Shown here one piece after another: positions 8,162 through 15,847 of a DNA stretch of 47,500 nucleotides. Within the stretch, counting starts at the first letter, position 1. Each line of letters begins with the position of its first letter. The DNA comes from an uncultured Dialister sp. Its GTDB lineage: Bacteria; Bacillota; Negativicutes; Veillonellales; Dialisteraceae. Made by a program: the position numbers and the translations under genes. Location of the stretch: the NCBI GenBank assembly GCA_900543165.1, contig UQQQ01000005.1:1-47500 (forward strand). The letters run 5' to 3'. Under the pieces are notes generated by a model, which had not been told where the DNA came from, did no database searches, and saw only the letters and a program-made list of their open reading frames with translations.

Positions 8162-9241
8162 ATGGCAGCAACGAAAGACACAAATATGCAGCAGGACAGA
8201 CAGAAAGCACTTGAAAATGCGATGAAGCAGATCACCAAGGAATTTGGCGCCGGCTCCATCATGCGTCTTGGCGAAATGGGGGACAAGCTCGATATTGAGG
8301 TCATCCCGACGGGGTCGCTCGCACTGGATATCGCTGTCGGCGTCGGCGGCTATCCGCGCGGTCGCGTCATCGAGATCTATGGGCCGGAGTCCTCCGGTAA
8401 GACGACACTGGCACTACATGCGATCGCAGAAGCGCAGAAGATGGGCGGCATCACCGCATTCATCGATGCAGAGCATGCGCTCGACCCGGTCTATGCACAC
8501 CATCTCGGGGTCGATACGAAAGAGCTTTTGATTTCCCAGCCGGATAGCGGCGAGCAGGCACTCTCCATCGCAGAGTCTCTGGTCAGAAGCGGCGCGGTCG
8601 ATATGATCGTCATCGACTCGGTCGCAGCCCTCGTACCGAAGCAGGAAATCGAAGGGGATATCAGCGATGCATCGGTCGGCCTGCAGGCACGCCTCATGAG
8701 CAAGGCGCTCCGCAAGCTGACGGGCATCATCAGCAAGTCGAAGACCATCGTCATCTTCATCAACCAGCTGCGTGAAAAGGTCGGCGTGATGTTCGGCAAT
8801 CCGGAAACCACCACCGGCGGCCGTGCGCTGAAATTCTACTCCTCCATCCGCATCGAGATCCGCAAGCTCGAAGTCATCAAGAACGGCTCGGACATCATCG
8901 GCAACCGCACAAAGGCGAAGGTCGTGAAGAACAAAGTCGCTCCGCCATTCAAAGTGGCTGAGTTCGACATCATGTACGGGGAAGGTATTTCCAAGGAAGG
9001 CACACTCCTTGATATCGCGGTCGATATGGAAATCATCCAGAAGAGCGGGGCGTGGTACTCATACAAGGGCAGCCGCATCAGCCAGGGCCGCGAGGCAGCG
9101 AAACGTTACTTGAAGGAACACCCGGATGTCGAAGCGGAAATCGATAAGATCATCCGTGACACCCTTGTCGTAGAACCGGATCATTTCGAAGATGGCGTAC
9201 ACTCGGAAGCGGACAGCGAAACGGACTCGTCCGAAGGATAG
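8162..9241 (+). CDS. recA: recombinase RecA
   Basis: Strand-exchange protein of homologous recombination and SOS co-protease, 359 aa. The ATG at 8162 follows AAGGAGGACTT; the longer in-frame extension upstream crosses the promoter. The Walker A motif GPESSGKT is at about residues 75-82, the Walker B strand is MIVIDSVAALVP, and the DNA-binding loop region ends in FINQLREKVGVMFGNPETTTGG. The C-terminus is acidic, as usual. The 3' end overlaps recX by 50 bp. Confidence 0.98.
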   Translation: MAATKDTNMQQDRQKALENAMKQITKEFGAGSIMRLGEMGDKLDIEVIPTGSLALDIAVGVGGYPRGRVIEIYGPESSGKTTLALHAIAEAQKMGGITAFIDAEHALDPVYAHHLGVDTKELLISQPDSGEQALSIAESLVRSGAVDMIVIDSVAALVPKQEIEGDISDASVGLQARLMSKALRKLTGIISKSKTIVIFINQLREKVGVMFGNPETTTGGRALKFYSSIRIEIRKLEVIKNGSDIIGNRTKAKVVKNKVAPPFKVAEFDIMYGEGISKEGTLLDIAVDMEIIQKSGAWYSYKGSRISQGREAAKRYLKEHPDVEAEIDKIIRDTLVVEPDHFEDGVHSEADSETDSSEG

Positions 9242-9677
9242 GACCTGCTACGAGACGGCGGTGTACCTTTTGCAGTTCCGCGACCAGAGCGAGAAGGATC
9301 TCACGCGGAAGCTGAAAGATAGGGAGTACACGGAAAAGGAAATCGAAGAGGCGATGGCAAGGCTCAGGGACTATGACTATGTTAATGATGAGAATCTCGC
9401 CGATGAGCTTTTCGAAGCCTACCGCCGCCGCGCGCAGTACGGAGACGCCTACATCCATCAGAAGCTGAAGCTGAAGGGGCTTGTGACGGAGAAGCACCTG
9501 CAGCTGGAGGAAGAAATCGAGATGGCGGCCGCCCTCCTGCAAAAGAAATGGGGCATGAGCCCGAAGATGCGGACAGATTTCAAAAAGTCAGCCTCTTTCC
9601 TCCTGCGAAGGGGCTTTTCCCGCGATGCGGTCATGACGGTGATGCATGAGATGGATTTTGAAGAAATAGAAGAGTGA
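9192..9677 (+). CDS. recX: RecX, regulator of RecA
   Basis: Small all-helical modulator that binds the RecA filament. The 161-aa sequence shows RecX three-helix repeats: AVYLLQFRDQSEKDLTRKL, the ARLRDYDYVNDENLADELFE segment, and a C-terminal FLLRRGFSRDAVMTVM. Pairing with recA supports the call. The annotated ATG lies inside recA (50-bp overlap) and no later ATG precedes the conserved first repeat, so the overlap is probably real. A terminator follows 3 nt after the stop. Confidence 0.9.
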   Translation: MAYTRKRTAKRTRPKDRTCYETAVYLLQFRDQSEKDLTRKLKDREYTEKEIEEAMARLRDYDYVNDENLADELFEAYRRRAQYGDAYIHQKLKLKGLVTEKHLQLEEEIEMAAALLQKKWGMSPKMRTDFKKSASFLLRRGFSRDAVMTVMHEMDFEEIEE

Positions 9678-9680
9678 GAA

Positions 9681-9709
9681 CGGCAGACCGAGAGGTCTGC
9701 CGTTTTTTG
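9681..9709 (+). terminator. terminator after recX
   Basis: ACGGCAGACC-GAGA-GGTCTGCCGTTTTTT: a perfect 10-bp stem with a six-T tail. Confidence 0.92.
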
Positions 9710-9727
9710 ATGGGCGGGGACTAGAGA

Positions 9728-9778
9728 CTAGGGAAACGCTGATTAAATCGTTGTCAGATTTAATCAGCGTTTCCCTAG
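9728..9778. repeat. 51-bp palindromic MITE-like element, copy 2 (perfect)
   Basis: Two perfect 22-bp arms (beginning CTAGGGAAACGCTGATTAAA) flank the 7-nt loop GTTGTCA. The same element in opposite orientation (loop TGACAAC) is at 24885-24935. The CTAG at each outer edge may reflect the target or the terminal bases. Confidence 0.88.
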
Positions 9779-10071
9779 TATTTCGCTTTCTAAATAACTG
9801 GCATTTAAATCAACTTCCAAATTAAGTTAGGAGTGAGGAGTTAGGAGTGAGGAGTGAAGGTACGGCGCATAAAATTAGGAGGCGCCGCGGAGTTTTATAT
9901 AAATGGTGGGCAAACAGTTTTATATAATGAGGGGTATTGAGCCCCTATATGAATTGTGTGCCCCTTCCAGCACTTCTCACTAAGTCCAGGAGTTAACAAA
10001 TTGCTATACGAGTGACTGGTGACTGGTCACTAATCCTTTTTCACGGCAAGCTAAAAATAAATCGAAAAAGC
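9779..10071. repeat. intergenic repeat region before ctsR
   Basis: No gene is seen. The region contains AGGAGTGAGGAGTTAGGAGTG units (about 9828-9858), the long hairpin module in reverse orientation (GGCGC...GCGCC, about 9865-9895) and a short GTGACTGGTGACTGG array (about 10010-10027). An AT-rich stretch with two ATATAA segments lies between them. Confidence 0.7.
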
Positions 10072-10073
10072 TA

Positions 10074-10101
10074 TTGACTATTTGACTATTTGATGTATAA
10101 T
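10074..10101 (+). promoter_or_regulatory. ctsR promoter with overlapping direct repeats (possible CtsR operator)
   Basis: TTGACT (10074-10079), a 16-bp spacer and TATAAT (10096-10101) form a near-consensus promoter. The sequence from the -35 onward is a direct repeat, TTGACTAT TTGACTAT TTGATGTA. Read on the other strand it contains two TCAAATAG units. CtsR operators are tandem GGTCAAA-type heptads, so self-regulation by CtsR is plausible. The repeat period here is 8 bp, not the 10 bp of the classical operator. Confidence 0.6.
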
Positions 10102-10148
10102 GGATTACAGAAATGAGGTAAGAAGTCAAGTGGAAAGTGGTGAGCGAT

Positions 10149-10673
10149 ATGAATAGTACAATGCTATCTGATAAAATAGAAAATTTCATTCTGGACTTGA
10201 TGAATAAGCAGAATACAGACGAGCTGCTCTTAAAGCGCAAGGATGTGGCCGATCACCTCGCGTGTGCACCGTCTCAGGTGACATATGTGATCAATACGAG
10301 GTTTTCTTCCAATGACCGATTCATCGTCGAGTCACGGCGGGGAAGCGGTGGGTATATCAAGATATCTCTGCGTCCTGTAGAGCGTGAGGAGGTGCCGGAC
10401 TACTACCATCGGTTGAAGGCGGCAGCGAGCCAGTACCAGAATGAAAAGTCAAATCATCAAACAAAAGACAAATCAATATCTCAGGAGGAGATAGAAAACG
10501 GCCTTCGGGGATATTTCCAGATGCTTTTGAATTACGACATCATTTCCAAGCGTGAGTATCGGCTGATGTATGCCATGACGCACACGATGTTGGAGTATTG
10601 TCCGGAAGGACACCGAAAGGAAGCCGGACGGACGATGATCCATCGCATCGAGTGGGCACTGAAAGGAGAATAA
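10149..10673 (+). CDS. ctsR: CtsR, transcriptional repressor of class III heat-shock genes
   Basis: Dimeric winged-helix repressor of clp genes. The N-terminal DNA-binding half is clear: LKRKDVADHLACAPSQVTYV followed by INTRFSSNDRFIVESRRGSGGYI, the latter containing the glycine-rich wing. The C-terminal half carries the family's helical region (YDIISKREYRLMYAMTHTML). The start is uncertain: GTG codons at 10137 and 10140 are in frame, but the ATG at 10149, preceded by GGTGAG, is preferred. It is the first gene of a ctsR-mcsA-clpC unit, 2 nt upstream of mcsA. About 174 aa. Confidence 0.92.
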   Translation: MNSTMLSDKIENFILDLMNKQNTDELLLKRKDVADHLACAPSQVTYVINTRFSSNDRFIVESRRGSGGYIKISLRPVEREEVPDYYHRLKAAASQYQNEKSNHQTKDKSISQEEIENGLRGYFQMLLNYDIISKREYRLMYAMTHTMLEYCPEGHRKEAGRTMIHRIEWALKGE

Positions 10674-10675
10674 AT

Positions 10676-11188
10676 ATGCTTTGTGAACGTTGTCATGCAC
10701 ATCCTGCCACCGTTCATATGGTGCAGGTGGTGAACGGAAATAGAAAAGAAGAGCATCTCTGCAGCGAGTGCGCGGAGAAAGAGCATGTTTTTCAGAAGGA
10801 GCAGAGTTTCTTTGGAAATGGATTCTTCGACAGTCCGCTGGATCATTTCTTCGGCGGATCGATGCTTGGGCATCTCTTAGAAGATCCCTTTGGGACCTGC
10901 ACGCTGGAAGATCAGGGCGGACAATTCATCGAAGTCAGCCCGGAAAAGCTGCCGGAGAATGAAGACAGCTACAGCCGCTTCAAAGAGTCCATCCGCCCGT
11001 CGTTCCAGAAAGGGAAGAATGAAATTCCCGTCAATGAACCGAAGACAAAAGAAAAGGGGGACGCTCCGGCGGAGAGCGAGGAGCTGCAAGCCTTAAGAAA
11101 AGAACTCAAGAGCTGCGTCGATCGCGAAGACTTCGAGCGTGCCTGCGAGGTCAGAGATAAGATCAAGGCGATTGAAGGAAAGAAATGA
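10676..11188 (+). CDS. mcsA: McsA-like protein, shortened, with UVR domain
   Basis: In Bacillus, McsA activates the arginine kinase McsB and controls CtsR and ClpC. The start at 10676 follows AAAGGAGAATAA. Residues 1-32 form a zinc-finger-like module (C3-x2-C6 and C29-x2-C32, CSEC), and a UVR motif is at about 132-168 (LRKELKSCVDREDFERACEV). The middle (about 40-130) is Phe/Gly/Glu-rich and lacks the second set of CxxC pairs that Bacillus-type McsA carries. No mcsB follows: 77 nt of repeat-containing DNA lead straight to clpC. The protein may therefore have a different role, such as a ClpC adaptor through its UVR domain (inference). 170 aa. Confidence 0.8.
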   Translation: MLCERCHAHPATVHMVQVVNGNRKEEHLCSECAEKEHVFQKEQSFFGNGFFDSPLDHFFGGSMLGHLLEDPFGTCTLEDQGGQFIEVSPEKLPENEDSYSRFKESIRPSFQKGKNEIPVNEPKTKEKGDAPAESEELQALRKELKSCVDREDFERACEVRDKIKAIEGKK

Positions 11189-11265
11189 GTGACTGGTGAC
11201 TGAAATACCACCTTCATTTCTAATTTCTCATTTAATATAAACCCCAAAACAAAGGAGGGATTTCT

Positions 11266-13674
11266 ATGGAAGACAGATATACAGATGGTGTAAAAAATGC
11301 CTGGAAATTTGCAGGAGAAGAGGCTTCGAAGCTGGGCAGTGATTATTTGGGAACCGAGCACCTGCTTTTGGGCATTGCCCACGAAAAAGATTCGGCCGGC
11401 GGCAAGATCCTGAATTCGCTCGGCGTGACCGTAGAGGCGGTGGAGCCGCTGCTCGCCGGGCAGGGAAGGAGCGGCTTCTTCTCTCGCCGTGAGCTGTATG
11501 TAGCGCCGCGGACGAAACGGGTGCTGGAAATGGCGCTGGAGGAAGCCAATGATCTTGGCAATTCCTTCGTCGGCACGGAGCATCTGCTGCTTGCCATTCT
11601 TCGGGAAGGCAGCGGCGTTGCGATGCAGATCCTGGAGCATTTCGGCGTGACACAGGAGAAGCTGCAGAAAGCCTTCGATACCTATATTTCGGAAGACGGA
11701 AATGGAGAAGGCAGTGCAGAGCTGGGAGAGATGGGTGATTTTGCCATCGACCTCAATGAAAAAGCCAAACAGGGCAAGATCGACCCTGTCATCGGGCGTC
11801 AGACGGAGATCAATCGTGTGATCCAGATCCTGTCCCGCAGAAATAAGAACAACCCTGTCCTCATCGGTGAGCCGGGCGTAGGCAAGACAGCCATCGCAGA
11901 AGGGCTTGCACAGCGGATCGTTTCTCATGATGTGCCCGAGATTCTGAAGGACTGCCATGTGATTTCTCTCAATATGTCCTCCGTCGTCGCCGGTACCAAG
12001 TACAGAGGCGAATTTGAGGAACGGCTGAAAAAAGTCATTGATGAAGTGAAGAAACATAAAGACTGGATCCTTTTCGTCGATGAACTGCATACACTGGTGG
12101 GAGCAGGCTCGACGGAAGGCTCCATGGATGCAGCCAATATCATGAAACCGGCTTTGGCACGCGGGGAGCTGCGCTGCATCGGCGCGACCACTTTGAAAGA
12201 ATATAAGAAGTATATCGAAAAGGATGCCGCTTTGGAACGTCGGTTCCAGCCGGTCAAAGTCGGTGAACCGACACCGGAAGATACGCTGAAGATCTTGAAG
12301 GGTCTGCGTGATCGCTACGAAGCCTTTCATAAAGCGAAGATCACCGATGAAGCAATGAAAGCGGCTGTCGAACTTTCCGGTCGTTACATCACGGATCGTT
12401 TCCAGCCTGATAAAGCCATCGATGTCATCGATGAAGCTGCCGCCAAGGTCCGCATGGAAGCGTCTTCGACACCGGATGCGCTGAAAGAGAAGGAAGAGAA
12501 GCTGGCCTCCCTTTTGAAAGAAAAGGAAGCGGCTGTGGCTTCGCAGGATTTTGAAAAAGCCGCCGAGTATCGTGATGATGCCAAGAAGATGCAGAGTGAG
12601 ATCGCCCTCATGAAGAAGGACTGGAAGGGTGCAGATCATGATGATCTTAAAGTCACGGAAGAAGATGTGGCAGAAGTCGTCGCTAAATGGACGGGTGTAC
12701 CGCTGCAGAATCTGAAGAAGAGCGACTCCGAGCGCCTGCTCCATCTGGAAGAAGAGCTGCATAAGAGAGTGGTTGGTCAGGATGAGGCTGTCCATGCCGT
12801 TGCCACGGCGATCCGTCGTGCGCGTGCCGGCATGAAGGATCCGAAACGTCCGATCGGTTCCTTCCTCTTCCTCGGCTCGACCGGTGTCGGCAAGACCGAG
12901 CTGGCCAGAGCGCTCGCTGAATGCATGTTTGGCAGTGAGAAGAATATGATTCGTTTCGATATGTCGGAATACATGGAGAAACACGAAGTGTCCCGTCTCG
13001 TCGGTGCGCCTCCAGGATATGTCGGCTATGAAGAAGGCGGCCAGCTGACCGATGCCGTGAGAAAGACGCCGTACAGCGTCATCCTCTTCGACGAAGTCGA
13101 AAAGGCGCATCCGGATTTCTTCAATATCCTTCTGCAGGTACTCGATGATGGTCGTCTGACCGATGGTCAGGGCCGCACCGTGGACTTCACGAATGCTGTC
13201 ATCATCATGACCAGTAACCTTGGCTCTGCCCTTTTGAAAAACCAGATGAAGAAACTGGGATTCAAAGCAGAGGACAAAGGCGAGAAGAAGGAAACCTTCG
13301 AGGATGTGAAGAAGCTGATGATGGATGAAGTGAAACACACGCTCCGTCCGGAATTCATCAACCGTATCGATGAGATCATCGTCTTCCATCCGCTCACCGC
13401 TACCGATCTTTCCTCTATCGTGAACCTGATGCTTGCCAAGGTCGGCGAGAAGCTCGCGCACTTCGAAGTGAAGCTCGATGCCAGCGAAGAAGCGAAAAAG
13501 CTCCTCATCGATCATGGTACCGATGTGGAATACGGTGCCCGTCCGCTGCGCCGTACCATCCAGAAAGAAGTCGAAGACCCGATCTCCGAGCTCATTCTGC
13601 AGGAGGGTCTCGAAAAGAAGAAAGTCCTCCATATGGATGCCAAGGATGGCAAGCTGACTTTCCACGCGGAATGA
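11266..13674 (+). CDS. clpC: ATP-dependent Clp protease ATP-binding subunit ClpC
   Basis: Hexameric AAA+ unfoldase that feeds ClpP. The 802-aa protein has two N-terminal Clp repeats (residues about 4-140, GTEHLLLGIAHE and GTEHLLLAILRE) and AAA-1 with GEPGVGKT at about 202. A middle domain with a UVR-type coiled segment follows (about 405-450, EAAVASQDFEKAAEYRDDAK). AAA-2 has GSTGVGKT at about 537, and there is a C-terminal D2-small domain. The start follows AAAGGAGGG. McsB normally activates ClpC in Bacillus, so its absence here implies an adaptor-only route. Downstream is the terminator at 13706. Confidence 0.97.
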   Translation: MEDRYTDGVKNAWKFAGEEASKLGSDYLGTEHLLLGIAHEKDSAGGKILNSLGVTVEAVEPLLAGQGRSGFFSRRELYVAPRTKRVLEMALEEANDLGNSFVGTEHLLLAILREGSGVAMQILEHFGVTQEKLQKAFDTYISEDGNGEGSAELGEMGDFAIDLNEKAKQGKIDPVIGRQTEINRVIQILSRRNKNNPVLIGEPGVGKTAIAEGLAQRIVSHDVPEILKDCHVISLNMSSVVAGTKYRGEFEERLKKVIDEVKKHKDWILFVDELHTLVGAGSTEGSMDAANIMKPALARGELRCIGATTLKEYKKYIEKDAALERRFQPVKVGEPTPEDTLKILKGLRDRYEAFHKAKITDEAMKAAVELSGRYITDRFQPDKAIDVIDEAAAKVRMEASSTPDALKEKEEKLASLLKEKEAAVASQDFEKAAEYRDDAKKMQSEIALMKKDWKGADHDDLKVTEEDVAEVVAKWTGVPLQNLKKSDSERLLHLEEELHKRVVGQDEAVHAVATAIRRARAGMKDPKRPIGSFLFLGSTGVGKTELARALAECMFGSEKNMIRFDMSEYMEKHEVSRLVGAPPGYVGYEEGGQLTDAVRKTPYSVILFDEVEKAHPDFFNILLQVLDDGRLTDGQGRTVDFTNAVIIMTSNLGSALLKNQMKKLGFKAEDKGEKKETFEDVKKLMMDEVKHTLRPEFINRIDEIIVFHPLTATDLSSIVNLMLAKVGEKLAHFEVKLDASEEAKKLLIDHGTDVEYGARPLRRTIQKEVEDPISELILQEGLEKKKVLHMDAKDGKLTFHAE

Positions 13675-13697
13675 TGCCATCGCCTTTAGGCAGATGA

Positions 13698-13703
13698 TAT
13701 AAT
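13698..13703 (+). promoter_or_regulatory. TATAAT hexamer just ahead of the clpC terminator
   Basis: A perfect -10-like hexamer lies 24 nt after the clpC stop and only 3 nt before the stem of the terminator. No -35 is evident, so it may be chance. Confidence 0.2.
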
Positions 13704-13705
13704 AA

Positions 13706-13750
13706 GAGTGCAATGGGAATGTAGTAGACATTTCCCGTTGCACTCTTTTT
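13706..13750 (+). terminator. terminator after clpC
   Basis: GAGTGCAATGGGAATG, a 7-nt loop, then CATTTCCCGTTGCACTCTTTTT: a long, slightly imperfect stem with a T tail. Confidence 0.9.
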
Positions 13751-13921
13751 GCGTTTTTAGGGGTTCAACGAGTTGAAGGTTCAACGGAGAAAGTGCGGCG
13801 CGAAGCGCCGAATGATAAAATGGCGGCGAAGCCGCCACCACCACTCCTCACTCCGCACTCCTCACTTTGAGAAATTGTATAGCGTACTGATGAACGATAT
13901 GATGATAAAGGAGATACGTCC
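13751..13921. repeat. repeat segment before radA
   Basis: GGTTCAACGAGTTGAAGGTTCAACG units, a GCGGCGAAGCCGCC hairpin and CACTCCTCACTCCGCACTCC units fill the gap. The last 40 nt are unique and carry the radA ribosome-binding site. Confidence 0.65.
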
Positions 13922-15310
13922 ATGGCCAAGAACCGAACCAAATACGTCTGCTCGAACTGCGGGGCAGAGACTGTGAGATGGATGGGGCGATGCCCGCAGT
14001 GCGGCTCATGGAATACACTCGAGGAGACGGTGGAGGAAGTCCTCCCCAAGCAGCTGCGGACGACGCATGAGGTGGTCAGCGGCAAGCGTCCGCAGAAACT
14101 CTCGGAAGTGAATCTGGAAAACCATGAACGCATGCAGCTGGCGATGCCCGAGGTCGATCGTCCGCTCGGAGGCGGCGTCGTACCCGGTTCCGTCATCCTT
14201 TGGGGCGGAGAGCCGGGGATCGGCAAGTCGACACTGATTCTCCAGGTCTGCCACGCCATGGCAAAGGCGGGACGGAGTGTCCTTTATGCAAGCGGGGAAG
14301 AGTCCGAAGCACAGATCAAGATGCGCGCCGAAAGACTCGGCGCTGCTGATGACAATCTCTTCGTCTATTCCGGCGGCAATCTGGATGCCATCGTCTCTGA
14401 GGCAGAAAAAGAAAAGCCATCCATGCTGGTCATCGACTCCATCCAGACGATGTATCTTTCTGCCAATGAATCCCCGATGGGAAGTCCCGCGCAGATCCGC
14501 GACTGCACCGCCGTACTCGTGCGCCTCGCGAAAAGTGAGAATATCGCTGTCATGATCATCGGACACGTGACGAAGGAAGGAAATCTCGCGGGACCGCGCA
14601 TCTTGGAGCACATGGTCGATGTGGTCTTCTACTTGGAAGGCGACCGCAGCTACCAATTCCGTGTGCTGAGGACGGTGAAGAACCGTTTCGGCTCCACCGC
14701 AGAGTCCGGACTCTTCGTCATGGAGGGGCAGGGGCTCAAAGGGATCGAAGACCCGTCGAAATACCTGCTTCGTGACCGCACGAGCCAGACGCCGGGGCAG
14801 GCTGTCGTCGCCTGCATGGAGGGACTGCGACCGGTCCTTGTAGAGATCCAGGCACTCACCGTCCACTCGGTCCTTGCCATCCCGCGCCGCATCGCGGCGG
14901 GCTATGACTACAACCGCATGATCATCCTTCTCGCAGTCCTGGAACGCCGCGGACGCATCCCTTTCTCGACCGAAGATGTGTACCTCAATGTGGCGGGCGG
15001 TTTCCGTGTGAAGGAAACTGCCGCCGACCTGGCTGTCGCACTCGCGCTAATCTCTGTCAGAGGCGACGTCGCCGTCCCGCAGAACCTCATGGCACTCGGG
15101 GAGATCGGTCTCACCGGAGAAATCATGCCTGTTTCCCGCGTTACCCTTCGTCTCAAAGAAGCACTCAAGATGAAATTTACCCATTTCATCCTGTCGGAAC
15201 GCAATAAAAAAGAAGTCCTTGCCTATTATGAAGCGCATCATCTGGACGAGGTCAGGGAACATACCGTCTTCGTCAGAAATCTGAAAGACTTGATGGAAGC
15301 CGTGAAATGA
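13922..15310 (+). CDS. radA: DNA repair protein RadA
   Basis: RecA-like, Lon-like branch-migration ATPase (RadA/Sms). The 462-aa protein has an N-terminal zinc finger (CSNCGAETVRWMGRCPQCGS), Walker A GGEPGIGKST at about residue 95-104, the family-specific KNRFG motif at about 253 (VKNRFGSTAESG) and a C-terminal Lon-protease-like domain. The start follows AAAGGAGATACGTCC. In many Firmicutes radA is followed by disA. Here it is followed by a transposase remnant and a restriction-modification-like pair. Confidence 0.97.
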   Translation: MAKNRTKYVCSNCGAETVRWMGRCPQCGSWNTLEETVEEVLPKQLRTTHEVVSGKRPQKLSEVNLENHERMQLAMPEVDRPLGGGVVPGSVILWGGEPGIGKSTLILQVCHAMAKAGRSVLYASGEESEAQIKMRAERLGAADDNLFVYSGGNLDAIVSEAEKEKPSMLVIDSIQTMYLSANESPMGSPAQIRDCTAVLVRLAKSENIAVMIIGHVTKEGNLAGPRILEHMVDVVFYLEGDRSYQFRVLRTVKNRFGSTAESGLFVMEGQGLKGIEDPSKYLLRDRTSQTPGQAVVACMEGLRPVLVEIQALTVHSVLAIPRRIAAGYDYNRMIILLAVLERRGRIPFSTEDVYLNVAGGFRVKETAADLAVALALISVRGDVAVPQNLMALGEIGLTGEIMPVSRVTLRLKEALKMKFTHFILSERNKKEVLAYYEAHHLDEVREHTVFVRNLKDLMEAVK

Positions 15311-15382
15311 TTAGGGGCAGCCTCTCCACGAATCCTGTTTCCCCGCCCATGACATAGGGGATAGGGGATTCGTGCCCGATGG

Positions 15383-15524
15383 TCACCTCCACAAGCTCAT
15401 CATATATGCATGAGATATCTACAAGATCGAAGAGCTTACGAAGGGAATGATCCTTCGGTATGAGTCTGTCATACCGATCTTTGTATTCACTAGAAACAGA
15501 TGGCTGACAATGTGGCAGCATCAT
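15383..15524 (-). pseudogene. transposase N-terminal remnant (IS1182-like)
   Basis: On the minus strand an ATG at 15524, preceded by TAGGAGAATG, opens a frame with KDRYDRLIPKDHSLRKL and LVDISCIYDELVE. This pattern is typical of the N-terminus of IS1182-group transposases (PKDH.LR.L..LVD.S.IYDEL). Similarity stops near residue 47 and the frame then runs into radA, so only a 5' scrap remains. The family is assigned from memory of the motif. Confidence 0.5.
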
Positions 15525-15615
15525 TCATTCTCCTAAACAGGGAAGCGAAATAGAGACACTTTTTCTATAAAAAGGCATGCTATAATACAATAAAATACCT
15601 AGACCCCAAAAGGAT

Positions 15616-15705
15616 GATAAAATACTGCATATTACATGGGTAGCTCCCGTCTATGACAAGCTGGAACAATTCTGTGAAGAAGCGGGAATGACAAAACCAT
15701 GGTAG
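15616..15705 (+). pseudogene. unidentified ORF tail
   Basis: An open stretch reads DKILHITWVAPVYDKLEQFC then EEAGMTKPW and a stop. It looks like a protein C-terminus without a start or upstream part. I cannot assign it. It may be a leftover of a gene displaced when the island formed. Confidence 0.25.
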
Positions 15706-15847
15706 TAGAAAGGGGACTTTCCTCATTTTTTGAGCCAAATTTCAAAAGACCTGTCAATGAACGTAAGCGTATTTCAATCATAGGGAAATAGCTAAAAAGC
15801 CCATATACGGAGAAAAGGAAATGGTAAGGTAAAAAGGAGAGTGTAAA

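Larger units (their letters stand above)
15311..15847. other. left flank of the radA-yacL island
   Basis: This 537-nt gap carries the transposase remnant described at 15383-15524 and an AT-rich segment with a TATAAT (15581-15586). It also carries an unexplained open stretch (about 15616-15705). The final 40 nt hold the GTG start context of the methyltransferase. Base composition is visibly lower in GC than the neighbouring core genes, which fits acquired DNA. Confidence 0.6.

Noticed and set aside
10969..13743. 924-codon open frame on the minus strand opposite mcsA/clpC
   Set aside because: It is the complement of ClpC, whose domains and motifs are complete on the + strand. The long antisense frame follows from codon bias, and its translation resembles no protein family.
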